Below are positions 27,384 to 35,959 of a stretch of 64,000 nt of DNA, piece by piece. Under the pieces are notes generated by a model, which had not been told where the DNA came from, did not search any database, and saw only the letters and a program-made list of their open reading frames with translations. Within the stretch, counting starts at the first letter, position 1. Each line of letters starts with the position of its first letter. The position numbers and the translations under genes are program-made. Source of the DNA: JAFECT01 sp963838235 (GTDB lineage: Bacteria > Pseudomonadota > Alphaproteobacteria > Caulobacterales > Caulobacteraceae); assembly GCA_963838235.1 (NCBI GenBank), contig CAWIQJ010000005.1, positions 62,001-126,000 of the forward strand, read 5' to 3'.

Positions 27384-27417
27384 TTCCTCCCCCTACGGCC
27401 TTCGGCCGGGGGAGGAA
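27384..27417. terminator. Bidirectional hairpin between the PAS gene and sufE
   Basis: TTCCTCCCCC-TAC-GGCC pairs with GGCC-GGGGGGAGGAA around a TTC loop, directly between two convergent genes; it abuts the sufE stop codon. The CCTCCCCC/GGGGGAGG ends are the same as in the hairpins at 63434-63584, so it may also be a member of that repeat family. Confidence 0.7.
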
Positions 27418-27858
27418 CTAGGTCGCGCGCGCTTCGCTGCGAATCCGCTCGATCATCGCGTTTAGTCCGTTTGCCCTCTGGCTCGACAACGCTTCGGGGA
27501 GACCGAGTTTGGCGACGGCGGCCGATGCGTCGAAGGCCGTGATCTCCTGCGGTGTGCGGCCGGAGTAGAGTTTCAGCAACACCGCGATCAGGCCCTTGAC
27601 GATGTGTGCGTCGGAATCGGCGTGGAAGCGCAGTGTCCCGTCCGGCTCGCGCGTGGTTGTGATCCATACCTGGCTGGCGCAGCCGCGCACGTTGTTGGCG
27701 TCGATGTGGTCGGCTTCGGGCAGGGGCTCCAACTCGCGGCCCAGGTCGATCAGATAGCGATAGCGCTGCTCCCAGTCGCCGAGCACCTCGAAGGTGTCGA
27801 TCAGGTCGTCCAGCGCGGCGTCCATGGTCTCGGCCATGGGCGCGACATAGGCGTTCAA
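27418..27858 (-). CDS. sufE: Cysteine desulfuration protein SufE
   Basis: 146 residues. DLIDTFEVLGDWEQRYRYLIDLGRELEPLPEADH and the sulfur-accepting cysteine in NNVRGCASQVWI are classic SufE. SufE takes persulfide sulfur from the desulfurase SufS for Fe-S cluster assembly. The late SSQRANGLNAMIERIR is also conserved. Translation may start at the first Met or at Met8 (MAETMDA); the latter is nearer the family norm. No other suf genes are present in the window. Confidence 0.93.
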   Translation of the reverse strand: MNAYVAPMAETMDAALDDLIDTFEVLGDWEQRYRYLIDLGRELEPLPEADHIDANNVRGCASQVWITTTREPDGTLRFHADSDAHIVKGLIAVLLKLYSGRTPQEITAFDASAAVAKLGLPEALSSQRANGLNAMIERIRSEARAT

Positions 27859-27877
27859 ACGCGCTGCGGCAAACCGT

Positions 27878-28681
27878 TCAGCCCGCGCGACGCAGGGTGA
27901 CGGTGGCGCGCAGGCCCTGGCCGGGGGCGGTGTCGATCTCGAAGGTCCCGCCCAGCGTCTTGCAGATCAGGGCGACCAGCGGCCAGCCGAGGCCGGCGCC
28001 TTCGACCCGGCGCACCAGGGCGTTTTCACCCTGTTCGAAGGGCCGCATCAGGCGCGGCGCCTCGGCAGGGTCGAGGCCTTCGCCCGTGTCGATGACGCTG
28101 AGCTGCACCAGCGGACCCTGGGCGCGGCCGACCAGCCGCACGGTCGAGCCTTCCGGCGCGTAGGCGGCGGCGTTCTGGATCAGGCAGACCAGCGCCGTGC
28201 GCGCGGCCCGCGCGTCGGCCAGTGCGGCAGGCGCTGGCGTCGGCGTTTCGATCGCGACTGTCACACGGCGCAGGGCGAGATCCTCGGCGCAGGCGTGGGC
28301 GGCTTCGGCGAACAGGGAGTCGATCGGCTCGGCGCGCGGGTCGAGTTCGACCTGGCCGCTCTCCAGCTTGACGATTTCCAGGACCTGGTTGACCAGCTTC
28401 AACAACCGGTGGCCGCTGACCCGGATGATTTCGCCGTACTCGCGGTACTGGGCCGGGATCGGGCCGCACATTTCCGAGGAGATGATCTCCGAGAAGCCGA
28501 TGATGGCGTTCAGCGGCGTGCGCATCTCGTGGCTGACCATGCGCAGGAACGAGCGCGGCGCGGCGTCGACCGGAGGCTGAACCGTCGGGTCGTCCGGGCG
28601 GTCCACGGCGCGGGGCCGTGCGGCCGGGGCGGGGGCCTCGGATCCGGGGGTCTCGCGGCCTCGGGGAAGGGCCTGGGACAT
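27878..28681 (-). CDS. Soluble sensor histidine kinase
   Basis: 267 residues without membrane helices. After a Pro/Ala-rich N-terminus, the HisKA domain has FLRMVSHEMRTPLNAIIGFSEII (phospho-His about residue 51) and continues as SSEMCGPIPAQYREYGEIIRVSGHRLLKLVNQVLEIVKLESG, the same pattern as in PleC/DivJ-type kinases. The HATPase domain has a weak N box (LIQNAAAYAP), G1 DTGEGLD and G2 GAGLGWPL. With no sensor domain it probably receives signals from a partner. It is divergent from the DivJ-like kinase gene; sufE follows 20 bases later on the same strand. Confidence 0.87.
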   Translation of the reverse strand: MSQALPRGRETPGSEAPAPAARPRAVDRPDDPTVQPPVDAAPRSFLRMVSHEMRTPLNAIIGFSEIISSEMCGPIPAQYREYGEIIRVSGHRLLKLVNQVLEIVKLESGQVELDPRAEPIDSLFAEAAHACAEDLALRRVTVAIETPTPAPAALADARAARTALVCLIQNAAAYAPEGSTVRLVGRAQGPLVQLSVIDTGEGLDPAEAPRLMRPFEQGENALVRRVEGAGLGWPLVALICKTLGGTFEIDTAPGQGLRATVTLRRAG

Positions 28682-28743
28682 GGCTGGGCCTGCGGCCTCG
28701 CTTCTGTTTCCCCGCCAGGATGGCAGAACGCGATTACCGGACC

Positions 28744-28777
28744 GTTTCCCCAGTCTTTTGGTTTCCCCAGTCTTTGG
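28744..28777. repeat. Tandem 17-base repeat between the divergent kinase genes
   Basis: GTTTCCCCAGTCTTTTG (28744-28760) is followed directly by GTTTCCCCAGTCTTTGG (28761-28777), 16 of 17 bases identical. It lies midway in the short gap shared by two divergent histidine kinase genes and could be a pair of regulator sites; no known consensus fits. Confidence 0.6.
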
Positions 28778-28873
28778 ATTTCTGTCCCCTCGCGTGAAGC
28801 GTGCGGGCGCTCGCGCTCAGCTTCCAGTGCAGGTACGATCCCGCGTGCAAACTCCCGAGTCGTGCAATTCTTG

Positions 28874-30592
28874 GTGAACGCGGTGCAAACCCCTGAGAGC
28901 GGGCCGCAGCCCGCGCCTGAGCCCCAAGCTGGGCCGGGGGGCGTCCGCGCGTCCGCCGATCCGGCGCGTCGGGTCGCGTTGCTGCAAAGCGGGATCTGGA
29001 GCGTGGGCGTGTTGGCCGCGCTCGGCCTCCTGCTCTGGCTCGTCCCCGGATTGTCCACTGCGACGGTCGCCGCCCTGGTGGTCGCCGCGGTTCCCGGCAT
29101 TCTGGCGCAGGTGCTGCGTCTGCGTGACAGTGAGCGGGGGCGCACCGCGCTGATCGGCGCCTGGGCCTTCTGCGCCGCCTTCGCCGCAGGCATGACCGGC
29201 GGCCTCGCCGGACCGCTCGCCGCCTGGTGCGCGGCGCCGCTGGCCGCCGCGCTCGCCTTCGACAGCCGCAAACTGGCGCCCGGTGGCGCGGCCCTGTCGC
29301 TGGTCGCCTTCGCACTGGCGCTGTGGGCGTCGCTGGCCTCCGGCGCCGCGTTGCCGGATCCGTCGGTCGCGGTGTGGCTGGGCGCGCTCGCGGTGGGATC
29401 GGTCACCGCCTGGATCGCCGCCAGCGTTGCGCGGGCCCTGCGCGGTCGCACCGAACGCGCCGCCAGCGCCGAGGTCGCGCTGTCGCGTCTCGAATATGTG
29501 CTCGGCCAGCAGCCGCACCTGATTCTGACGCTGGACGCCTCGGGCCGGCTCAGCTCCGCCTACGGCGCACCGCCGCCGGGCTTTTCGCTCGATCAGCTGT
29601 TCACCCAGGGCGTCATCGCCTCGGCCTACCATCCCGACCGCGCGGGCCTGCAGAACGCGCTGCTGCGCGCGGCGACCCACGGCGCGGCGGAGTTCGGCTT
29701 CACCCCTTGGGCGTCGCTCGACCGCTTCTCCGCCATCGCCATCCGCCGGCTGCCCGACGGCCGGCTGATCGGGGTATTGCGCGACGCCAGCATCCAGCAC
29801 GCGCGCGAAGCCGCGCTGGAAGCCGCGCGCTCCGAGGCCGAGAACCTCAACGCCGGCAAGTCGCGCTTTCTCGCCAATATGAGCCACGAGCTGCGCACGC
29901 CGCTGAACGCGGTGATCGGCTTCTCCGACGTGATGCGCCAGCGCCTGTTCGGCCCGCTGCCCGAGCGCTATGCCGAATATGCGGAACTCATCCATGAGTC
30001 CGGCGGCCACCTGCTCGACCTGATCAACGACGTGCTCGACATGTCGAAGATCGAGGCGGCGCGCTATGAGCTGCACAAGGAATATTTCGACGCGCGCGAA
30101 CCGGTGTCCGCAGCCCTGCGCCTGGTGCGCGGCCAGGCCGAGGACGCGGAGATTTCGCTGAATGGCGTGCTGCCGCACGAACCGGTGAACGTCGAAGCCG
30201 ATCAGCGTGCGATCAAGCAGATCGTGCTGAACCTGCTGTCCAACGCCATGAAGTTCACGCCGGCCGGCGGCACGATCACCGTGGTGCTGAACGGCGACGG
30301 CGACGTGCTCGAGCTTTGCGTCGCCGATACCGGCATGGGCGTGGCGCCGGAAGACCTGACGCGGCTCGGCCAGCCGTTCGAACAGGCGGGCGACGCCCTG
30401 TCCAGATCGCAGGGCTCGGGCCTGGGCCTGTCGCTGGTGCGCGCCTTCGCGCGCCTGCACGGCGGCGAGATGGCCATCGAGAGCATCCTCGGCGAAGGCA
30501 CAGCGGTGACCGTGCGCCTGCCGGTGGTCGTGTCGGAAGCGGGCGTCCCGCGCCGCGGCGCCGAGATCATCCCGATCGAAACGCGACGCTAA
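28874..30592 (+). CDS. divJ: DivJ-like membrane histidine kinase
   Basis: About 570 residues. The N-terminal part (about residues 30-185) has six membrane helices, as in DivJ. A PAS-like region (VLGQQPHLILTLDASGRLSSAYG to LIGVLRDAS) precedes HisKA with FLANMSHELRTPLNAVIGFSDVMRQRLFGPLPERYAEYAELIHESGGHLLDLINDVLDMSK, and HATPase with LNLLSNAMKF, DTGMGV and GSGLGLSLV. DivJ phosphorylates DivK and PleD in Caulobacter and thereby restrains CtrA. The order of domains and HisKA sequence favour DivJ over PleC, but orthology needs a tree. The start is uncertain: GTG codons at 28862, 28874 and 28883 are all possible, none with a good ribosome-binding site. Confidence 0.72.
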   Translation: MNAVQTPESGPQPAPEPQAGPGGVRASADPARRVALLQSGIWSVGVLAALGLLLWLVPGLSTATVAALVVAAVPGILAQVLRLRDSERGRTALIGAWAFCAAFAAGMTGGLAGPLAAWCAAPLAAALAFDSRKLAPGGAALSLVAFALALWASLASGAALPDPSVAVWLGALAVGSVTAWIAASVARALRGRTERAASAEVALSRLEYVLGQQPHLILTLDASGRLSSAYGAPPPGFSLDQLFTQGVIASAYHPDRAGLQNALLRAATHGAAEFGFTPWASLDRFSAIAIRRLPDGRLIGVLRDASIQHAREAALEAARSEAENLNAGKSRFLANMSHELRTPLNAVIGFSDVMRQRLFGPLPERYAEYAELIHESGGHLLDLINDVLDMSKIEAARYELHKEYFDAREPVSAALRLVRGQAEDAEISLNGVLPHEPVNVEADQRAIKQIVLNLLSNAMKFTPAGGTITVVLNGDGDVLELCVADTGMGVAPEDLTRLGQPFEQAGDALSRSQGSGLGLSLVRAFARLHGGEMAIESILGEGTAVTVRLPVVVSEAGVPRRGAEIIPIETRR

Positions 30593-30620
30593 GCCCCCGC
30601 GCCTTCGGCGCAGAAGAATT

Positions 30621-30752
30621 TTTGAACCACGAACTACACGAAAAGCACGAACGCGTCGCGTATCGCTTTGCGATGGCGTGCGACAATTGAAGACCGCGCT
30701 TTCAGCGCGGCGGCGTCATTTCGTGTGGTTCGTGTGGTTCGTGGTTCAATAT
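30621..30752. repeat. Dispersed repeat with TGAACCACGAA/TTCGTGGTTCA ends
   Basis: TTGAACCACGAACTACACGAA near 30624 is mirrored by TTCGTGTGGTTCGTGGTTCAA ending at about 30750, with an inner hairpin ACCGCGCTTTCAGCGCGG. It is the second copy of the element at 15242-15380 and separates convergent genes. Confidence 0.7.
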
Positions 30753-30755
30753 TTC

Positions 30756-31643
30756 TTAGAGCGGTCCCAGCTTCAGGAACGCGCGGCCGGCCGCGAGGTC
30801 GCCGACTTCGAAGGCGGCGGTGCGGACGCGATCGTCGGCGAACAGGAACTCCACCGCGAACCGTTCGCGCGGATCGAGCGCCGACAGGGCGTCGAGCGAC
30901 GACGCGGGAAAGCGGAAGGCGATGGCGTGATCGCGCCCGCGCGGCGCCAGCACGTCGCTCGCGTCCTCGACGTCCTGCGCCATGACCACCTGCGAGGCCC
31001 AGCGCGGCGGCAGAGGCCGGCTCTTCGGCGCGCCGACCCAGGCGGAGTGCGTCTTTGTCCCGTCGCGATAGACCAGGCGCGCCGCATAGGGTCGCTCGCC
31101 GTCCGGGAAGGCCGCGACCGCGATCAGACCGGTCGTATTGTTCTCGCCCGCGACGCCGAACAGCACCGGATCGGGTCCGGCGTTGGCGGTCTGCACCAGG
31201 CGCCAGGTGATCGAGCGATAGGCCATCCGGTCCGCGCGCCAGGGCGCGGCCTCGCCGGGGAATTCCATGTGCGTGGTGCGGCTCCAGCCGTCGAAGGCGG
31301 TGCGCACGCGTTGCGCGGCGATCTTCAGGTCGGGCGAGCCGCAGTCGACGCTGTCGGCGCGCTGGGCTGCGCGCGCGGTCACGCCGTTCACCGTCGCGCC
31401 GTCCACGCCGGCGCGGAGTGCGGCGCCGCGGGCCTGGTTGGCGGAGGCTTCGAGTGCGGCGCCGATCTGCGGCGCGAACAGGCGGCAGCGGTTGTCCGCC
31501 ACGGTCATCAGCTCGCGCTCGTAATAGAGGTCGATGGCCGGCGCCGCCGCGGCGGCGACTGGAACCAGGGCCGCGACGAGCGCAAGGCTCCCGAGCAGGT
31601 TTTTTCGGGCCGTCTTCGAGGTCAGGCGACGGGCGATGCCCAT
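30756..31643 (-). CDS. Exported protein of unknown function
   Basis: 295 residues with a signal peptide (LLGSLALVAALVPVAAAAAPA, cleavage about residue 36). The mature part contains two cysteines (NRCRLF and SVDCGSP) and reads like a conserved secreted protein with mixed alpha/beta content; WSRTTHMEFPGEAAPWRADRMAYRSITWRLVQ is a notable central stretch. I cannot place it in a named family. It is divergent from the DUF1491 gene, with an 85-base gap, and convergent with the divJ-like gene across a repeat. Confidence 0.7.
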   Translation of the reverse strand: MGIARRLTSKTARKNLLGSLALVAALVPVAAAAAPAIDLYYERELMTVADNRCRLFAPQIGAALEASANQARGAALRAGVDGATVNGVTARAAQRADSVDCGSPDLKIAAQRVRTAFDGWSRTTHMEFPGEAAPWRADRMAYRSITWRLVQTANAGPDPVLFGVAGENNTTGLIAVAAFPDGERPYAARLVYRDGTKTHSAWVGAPKSRPLPPRWASQVVMAQDVEDASDVLAPRGRDHAIAFRFPASSLDALSALDPRERFAVEFLFADDRVRTAAFEVGDLAAGRAFLKLGPL

Positions 31644-31728
31644 GAACCGGCTTTCGTCTATGGTCGGAAGTTGCGGCGGAGCCTAAGGCTTCGCCCTTGC
31701 AGTTCGGTTTCCAGTCAGGGTTAAGCAG

Positions 31729-32061
31729 GTGTTGCTGTCCACCGACCTCTGGGCCGGCGCCCTGATCCGGCGCGCGGAGTTGGCCGGCGCCTTTGCGACC
31801 GTCGCGCGCAAGGGCGACGCGCGCGCGGGCACGGTGCTGGTCAAGACGCTGAACCGTCGGAGCGGCGAGGCGCGGCTCTACGCGGAAGCCTTTCGCGGCG
31901 AGGGCGAGCGGGTGTGGATGCAGCCCGTCCCCTCACGCGAGGAGGCGGCGCTCGACGCCTATGTCGAGCGGCAGGTCCGCATCGACCCGGACCTCTGGCT
32001 GATCGAAATCGAAGACGCCGAGGGCCGCCATTTCCTGACCGAGCCGGTCGAGGGCGATTAA
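31729..32061 (+). CDS. DUF1491 family protein
   Basis: 110 residues. LLSTDLWAGALIRRAELAGAFATVARKGDARAGTVLVK is the hallmark opening of DUF1491, a small alphaproteobacterial family of unknown function, with ERVWMQP and DPDLWLIEIED further on. The GTG at 31729 follows AGCAGG. The stop overlaps the stop of the opposite GNAT gene by three bases. Confidence 0.85.
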   Translation: MLLSTDLWAGALIRRAELAGAFATVARKGDARAGTVLVKTLNRRSGEARLYAEAFRGEGERVWMQPVPSREEAALDAYVERQVRIDPDLWLIEIEDAEGRHFLTEPVEGD

Positions 32062-32840
32062 GGTTTGCGTAACATCAGCATTTCGCCGCCGGCGCGGAAT
32101 CCCGCACGCTCGTAAGCCTTCTGCGCGTGCTCGCCGCCGGGCGTGAGGAACGCGGTTTGTGCGCCGCGCCGAAAAGCCTCGGCCGTCAGGACCGAAGTCA
32201 GCGCGGACGCCAAGCCCCTGCGGCGGAAGCTCGGCAGGACGCCGATGCCCGCAACCTCGGTCATGGCCTCGGCGATCGGGGTGAACATGCCGCCGCCGGC
32301 CGCCGCCCTGGTCGCCGCTTCGAAAGCCAGGGCCACGCCCCCGCCGCACGCGAGGAAGGCGATCAGCCGGTCGTCGTCGTCCATGGCCGGGTGACCGTGC
32401 TCGGCATAGGCCAGGTCCAGCACGCGGGCGGTCCGGCGCAGGTCCTGCGGGTCCTCGACCATCCGCACGATCATCCCGGCCGGCGCTTCGACCGCCCGCA
32501 GCTGGTCGCAGGTCATGAAGGGCGGCCGGAACTCGACCTCGAATCCGGCCGCGAGCAGGGCCGCCTCGACCTCGGGCGCGGCCAGGGGTGCGTATTCCAG
32601 GCGCGGGGTGCGGTCCCGCGCCCGGTAAGCCTCGACAAGGGCCTGACTCTCTTCGGGCGTCGGCCGGGCCCCGTCATCGGGGATGGCATAGCTGACGTAG
32701 GGGTTGGCGTTGGTCGGGTGGAAGGTGGCCAGGAACGGTCCGATGCGCAGGGCTTCGCGCTCCTGCGGGGCGGTTTGACGAAGGTAGGCGTTGGTGCGGG
32801 CGTCGCGCTGGGCGGCGCTCCCGTCGGGATCGGTCGTCAT
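32058..32840 (-). CDS. GNAT-family N-acetyltransferase
   Basis: 260 residues. The acetyl-CoA binding motif A is in the C-terminal part: TEVAGIGVLPSFRRRGLASALTSVLTAEAFRRGAQTAFLTPGG, followed by HAQKAYERAGF. The N-terminal half (residues 1-120) is divergent and may bind the acceptor, or represent a degenerate second GNAT fold. The acceptor is unknown. It converges on the DUF1491 gene. The ATG at 32840 lies 310 bases from the next gene upstream. Confidence 0.88.
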   Translation of the reverse strand: MTTDPDGSAAQRDARTNAYLRQTAPQEREALRIGPFLATFHPTNANPYVSYAIPDDGARPTPEESQALVEAYRARDRTPRLEYAPLAAPEVEAALLAAGFEVEFRPPFMTCDQLRAVEAPAGMIVRMVEDPQDLRRTARVLDLAYAEHGHPAMDDDDRLIAFLACGGGVALAFEAATRAAAGGGMFTPIAEAMTEVAGIGVLPSFRRRGLASALTSVLTAEAFRRGAQTAFLTPGGEHAQKAYERAGFRAGGEMLMLRKP

Positions 32841-33149
32841 TGGAAGATGTCTCTCGGGCGCTCGAAAGCGCCGGTTGCTTGCGGCTAAGGCCGGGGCTCA
32901 GATCCGAGGGACGGTCAGGCGCGGGCGCAGCCGCCCGGCTCGCCGCCCCTTGGGGCGCGATCGGATCGGACGGACGGCAAAGGCGCCTCCCTGCGGCCAG
33001 CATGGCCGCGTCAGCGAGAGTCTTATCCCTCCGTTTCACCCGTGCGCCAAGGGTAGGGGACGGTTAACCGCCTTTCTCAACCAGACCTTATGCGACCTCG
33101 GGTTAGGCTCCGCTCAATCCGGCGGGGTCGACCGGTTTCTGATGGGTGC
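32841..33149. other. Non-coding gap between the GNAT gene and a hypothetical gene
   Basis: Nothing gene-like is evident. The only notable element is the 10-base palindrome CGGTTAACCG at 33061-33070, which contains two opposed TTAACC CtrA-like half-sites, 80 bases before the next start. Promoters of both flanking genes presumably lie here. Confidence 0.5.
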
Positions 33150-33533
33150 GTGGTGCTGTTCCTGATCAACGATACGGTTTTCGAGATCGACACCCGCGCG
33201 CTGGTCCCGCCGCTGGACGCCCAGCGCTTTGCGGCGGTCAGCCTCGGCTACGTGATCCAGCTGGGCAAGGAGCTCTATTCCGAGGAGCCCCTGCTGCACC
33301 GCGTCGCCCCCGAGCGCGCGCGCCGGCTCGCGGCCCTCCTGGCCATGAAACAGCCCGACATCAACGCCGCCCTGTTCGTGGCCCCGAGCCGGGGCTGCGC
33401 CGCCGACCAGGTCACCTCGCGCTTCTGCAACCTGGCGTTCGAGGTCATGGCCTCGCTCCACACCCAGAGCGCCCAAGGGTCCCTGGACGCCGTTTCCGCC
33501 GACCGTGAGGTCTGGCGCCGCCTGGCGGCCTAA
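33150..33533 (+). CDS. Hypothetical protein
   Basis: About 127 residues starting at GTG 33150 or 33153 (VVLFLINDTVFEIDTRALVPPL). It is soluble, with a helical middle (LGYVIQLGKELYSEEPLLHRVAPERARRLAALLAMKQPDINAALFVAP) and two cysteines (RGCAADQ, RFCNLAF). I do not recognise the family. Coding is supported by typical GC3 bias and codon usage, but the start is weak, without a clear ribosome-binding site. A possible CtrA half-site palindrome lies upstream. Confidence 0.6.
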   Translation: MVLFLINDTVFEIDTRALVPPLDAQRFAAVSLGYVIQLGKELYSEEPLLHRVAPERARRLAALLAMKQPDINAALFVAPSRGCAADQVTSRFCNLAFEVMASLHTQSAQGSLDAVSADREVWRRLAA

Positions 33534-33603
33534 GCCTTTACCAAACCGGTTGACGCCGACCCTGGCGGGTGCGATTTCCGCACCCGTAAACCAGGAGACC
33601 GGC

Positions 33604-33714
33604 ATGTACGGCCGCTTTGTCAGCACCAGCATCGTCGTCGTGCTCGGCGTCGCCGGCATCGCCATCAGCTGCGCCCTCGAGTGGGCGCTGCTCAAGGCCA
33701 TCTTCCACTGGTGA
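33604..33714 (+). CDS. Small single-pass membrane protein (36 residues)
   Basis: ATG at 33604 with AGGAGA six to eleven bases upstream opens a 36-residue frame: a polar start (MYGRFVSTS), one hydrophobic helix (about residues 9-33, including VVVLGVAGIAI) and a short end (AIFHW). The strong ribosome-binding site and clean membrane helix argue for a real small protein. It lies between a hypothetical gene and prfC. The function is unknown. Confidence 0.6.
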   Translation: MYGRFVSTSIVVVLGVAGIAISCALEWALLKAIFHW

Positions 33715-33763
33715 GCCGCCGCCGATTGCGCGACTGACCCCGCCGCGCTATCCGCCGCCCCCT

Positions 33764-35368
33764 ATGTCCAAATCCTCTTTAGCCGCCGAGGCCGCGCGCC
33801 GGCGCACCTTCGCCATCATCTCGCACCCGGACGCCGGCAAGACGACCTTGACCGAGCACCTGCTGCTGGCCGGCGGCGCGATCCGGGCGGCCGGCGCGGT
33901 GCGGGCGCGCGGCGAGAACCGGCGAACCCGATCGGACTGGATGAAGATCGAGCGCGAGCGCGGCATCTCGGTCTCGGCCTCGGTGATGACCTTCGAGCAC
34001 GACGATCTGCTGTTCAACCTGCTCGACACGCCGGGCCACGAGGACTTCTCCGAGGACACCTACCGCACGCTCACCGCCGCCGACGCCGCGGTGATGGTGC
34101 TCGACGCCGCCAAGGGCATCGAGCCGCAGACGCTGAAGCTGTTCGAGGTCTGCCGCCTGCGCGACATCCCGATCCTGACCTTCATCAACAAGATGGACCG
34201 CGAGGCGCTCGACCCGTACGCCCTGCTCGATGAGATCGCCGGCAAGCTCGCGCTCGATCCGGCGCCGCTCTATTGGCCGCAGGGGTCGGGCAATCGCTTC
34301 CGCGGCGTGGCCGACTTGGCGGCGCAGCGTTTCCTGCCCTTCGCCAAGCATTCGAAGACCGACGAGGACCAGGGGCATCCGGGTCCGGTCGCGTACGACG
34401 CGGCGACTCTGTCGGACTATCTCGACGACGTCGAACGCGTCGAGCTTGCTGAGAGCGTGGAGCTGGTCAGCGGCGCGTCGAAGCCGTTCGAGTTGCAGTC
34501 CTTCTTGGAAGGTCACATGACGCCGGTGTTCTTCGGCACGGCCCTGCGCCATTTCGGCGTCGAAGAGTTGTTGTCCGCGCTCGGCCGTTTCGCGCCGCCG
34601 CCGGAGCCGACGCCAGTCATCCGCGCGGGCGCCGACAGCGAAGTCGCGCCGGGCGACGCCGAGGTCACCGGCTTTGTGTTCAAGGTCCAGGCCAACATGG
34701 ACCCCAACCACCGCGACCGCATCGCCATGCTGCGACTGTGCTCGGGGCGGTTCGCGCGGGGCATGAAGCTGAAGGTGCAGAACACCGGGCGCCAGCTGTC
34801 GGTGAACTCGCCCATCATGTTCTTCGCCTCTGACCGCGAGCTGGCCGAGGAAGCCTACGCCGGCGACGTGATCGGCATCCCAAACCACGGGGTGCTGCGC
34901 GTCGGCGACAGCCTGTCGGAGACGGGCGCGCTGCGTTTCGCGGGCCTGCCCAATTTCGCGCCGGAAATCCTGCAGCGCGTGCGGGTGAAGGATCCGCTGA
35001 AGGCCAAGCATCTGAAAAAGGCGCTCGAAGGCCTGGCGGAAGAGGGCGTGACCCAGCTGTTCCGCCCGACCCACGGCGCCGACTTCATCGTGGGCGCGGT
35101 GGGCCAGTTGCAGTTCGAGGTCATGGCCGACCGCCTGGCCAACGAATACCAGCTCGAGGTCATCTTCGAGCCGAGCCCCTACGCCGAAGCGCGCTGGCTG
35201 AGCGGTGAACGCGCCGAGATCGAAAGCTTCATCGACAAGCACAAGACCGCGATCGCGCAGGACATCGACGGCGGCTCGGTGTTCCTGGCCAAGTCGGCCT
35301 GGGAGACGGGCTACGTCGCCGAGCGTTATCCGAAGGTCGGGTTCCTGAAGACGCGCGAGCGCGGCTGA
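33764..35368 (+). CDS. prfC: Peptide chain release factor 3
   Basis: 534 residues of the translational GTPase family, RF3 length. G1 is SHPDAGKTTLTEHLLL, switch II DTPGHEDFSEDTYRTL, and G4 FINKMDREALDP. ERERGISVSASVMTFEH is the RF3 switch I. Domain III ends with VGAVGQLQFEVMADRLANEY. RF3 recycles RF1 and RF2 after termination. The ATG at 33764 fits the usual MSKSSLAAEAARRRTFAIISHPDAGK start; longer frames upstream are unconserved and overlap the small membrane protein gene. Confidence 0.97.
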   Translation: MSKSSLAAEAARRRTFAIISHPDAGKTTLTEHLLLAGGAIRAAGAVRARGENRRTRSDWMKIERERGISVSASVMTFEHDDLLFNLLDTPGHEDFSEDTYRTLTAADAAVMVLDAAKGIEPQTLKLFEVCRLRDIPILTFINKMDREALDPYALLDEIAGKLALDPAPLYWPQGSGNRFRGVADLAAQRFLPFAKHSKTDEDQGHPGPVAYDAATLSDYLDDVERVELAESVELVSGASKPFELQSFLEGHMTPVFFGTALRHFGVEELLSALGRFAPPPEPTPVIRAGADSEVAPGDAEVTGFVFKVQANMDPNHRDRIAMLRLCSGRFARGMKLKVQNTGRQLSVNSPIMFFASDRELAEEAYAGDVIGIPNHGVLRVGDSLSETGALRFAGLPNFAPEILQRVRVKDPLKAKHLKKALEGLAEEGVTQLFRPTHGADFIVGAVGQLQFEVMADRLANEYQLEVIFEPSPYAEARWLSGERAEIESFIDKHKTAIAQDIDGGSVFLAKSAWETGYVAERYPKVGFLKTRERG

Positions 35369-35419
35369 CGCATTGACGCCCTGCCCAGCCGCCGTATTTT
35401 GCGGCGAGGGGGTAATTTC

Positions 35420-35800
35420 ATGCAAGTCTTTGCAGTTCTTGCACTGATCCTGGCGGCGGCGCTGGCGGGGTGCGCCGAGACGCCGGACACCTTCGTGATT
35501 GCTCGGGACGAGAGTCGGCCTCTGCGTGTTGTCAGGGCCCCAACCGCCGCCGATATCCGTAACGTCTATCCGCCCTCAGCCAAGCAGCGAGGCGTGGAGG
35601 GCAGGGTCGAGCTGATCTGTATCCTCGACGCCGAGGGCGCGTTCACCAATTGCCGGGTCGTGAGCGAAGACCCGTCGGGAGAAGGCTTCGGCGCGGCGGC
35701 CCTGCGCGTGGTCCCCGCCTTCCGCGCGGCGCCGGCCGTTCCGGGATTCCCCATGGCGGGGCAGCGGGTGCGCATGCCCATCAACTTCAAGGTCTACTAG
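35420..35800 (+). CDS. Lipoprotein with a TonB C-terminal-like domain
   Basis: 126 residues. The N-terminus is a lipoprotein signal with lipobox LAGC (Cys18). The rest is one TonB_C-like fold: PTAADIRNVYPPSAKQRGVEGRVELICILDAEGAFTNCRVVSEDPSGEGFGAAALRVVPAF. TonB_C domains normally contact TonB boxes of outer-membrane receptors, but here there is no proline-rich spanner, so a different periplasmic role is likely. The ATG at 35420 is 51 bases behind prfC. A larger protein with three such domains is encoded at 37343-38413. Confidence 0.78.
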   Translation: MQVFAVLALILAAALAGCAETPDTFVIARDESRPLRVVRAPTAADIRNVYPPSAKQRGVEGRVELICILDAEGAFTNCRVVSEDPSGEGFGAAALRVVPAFRAAPAVPGFPMAGQRVRMPINFKVY

Positions 35801-35959
35801 CGCGATCTTGGCGCCGCATTCGCGCGGGAAGCGACGCCGCGAACGCCATTTCCCCGATCACGGGCGGTCCGGCCGCAACCGACACCGCGGCGTCACGTTT
35901 GCTCTGTCCTCACCCGAAGCCGCGCGGACGTCCCGCGGCGGGACGGTAAGGCCGGAGCG

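Noticed and set aside
28295..28873. N-terminal extension of the DivJ-like kinase back to 28295
   Set aside because: The extension runs antisense through the divergent kinase gene and has no conserved sequence. The membrane region begins shortly after 28874.
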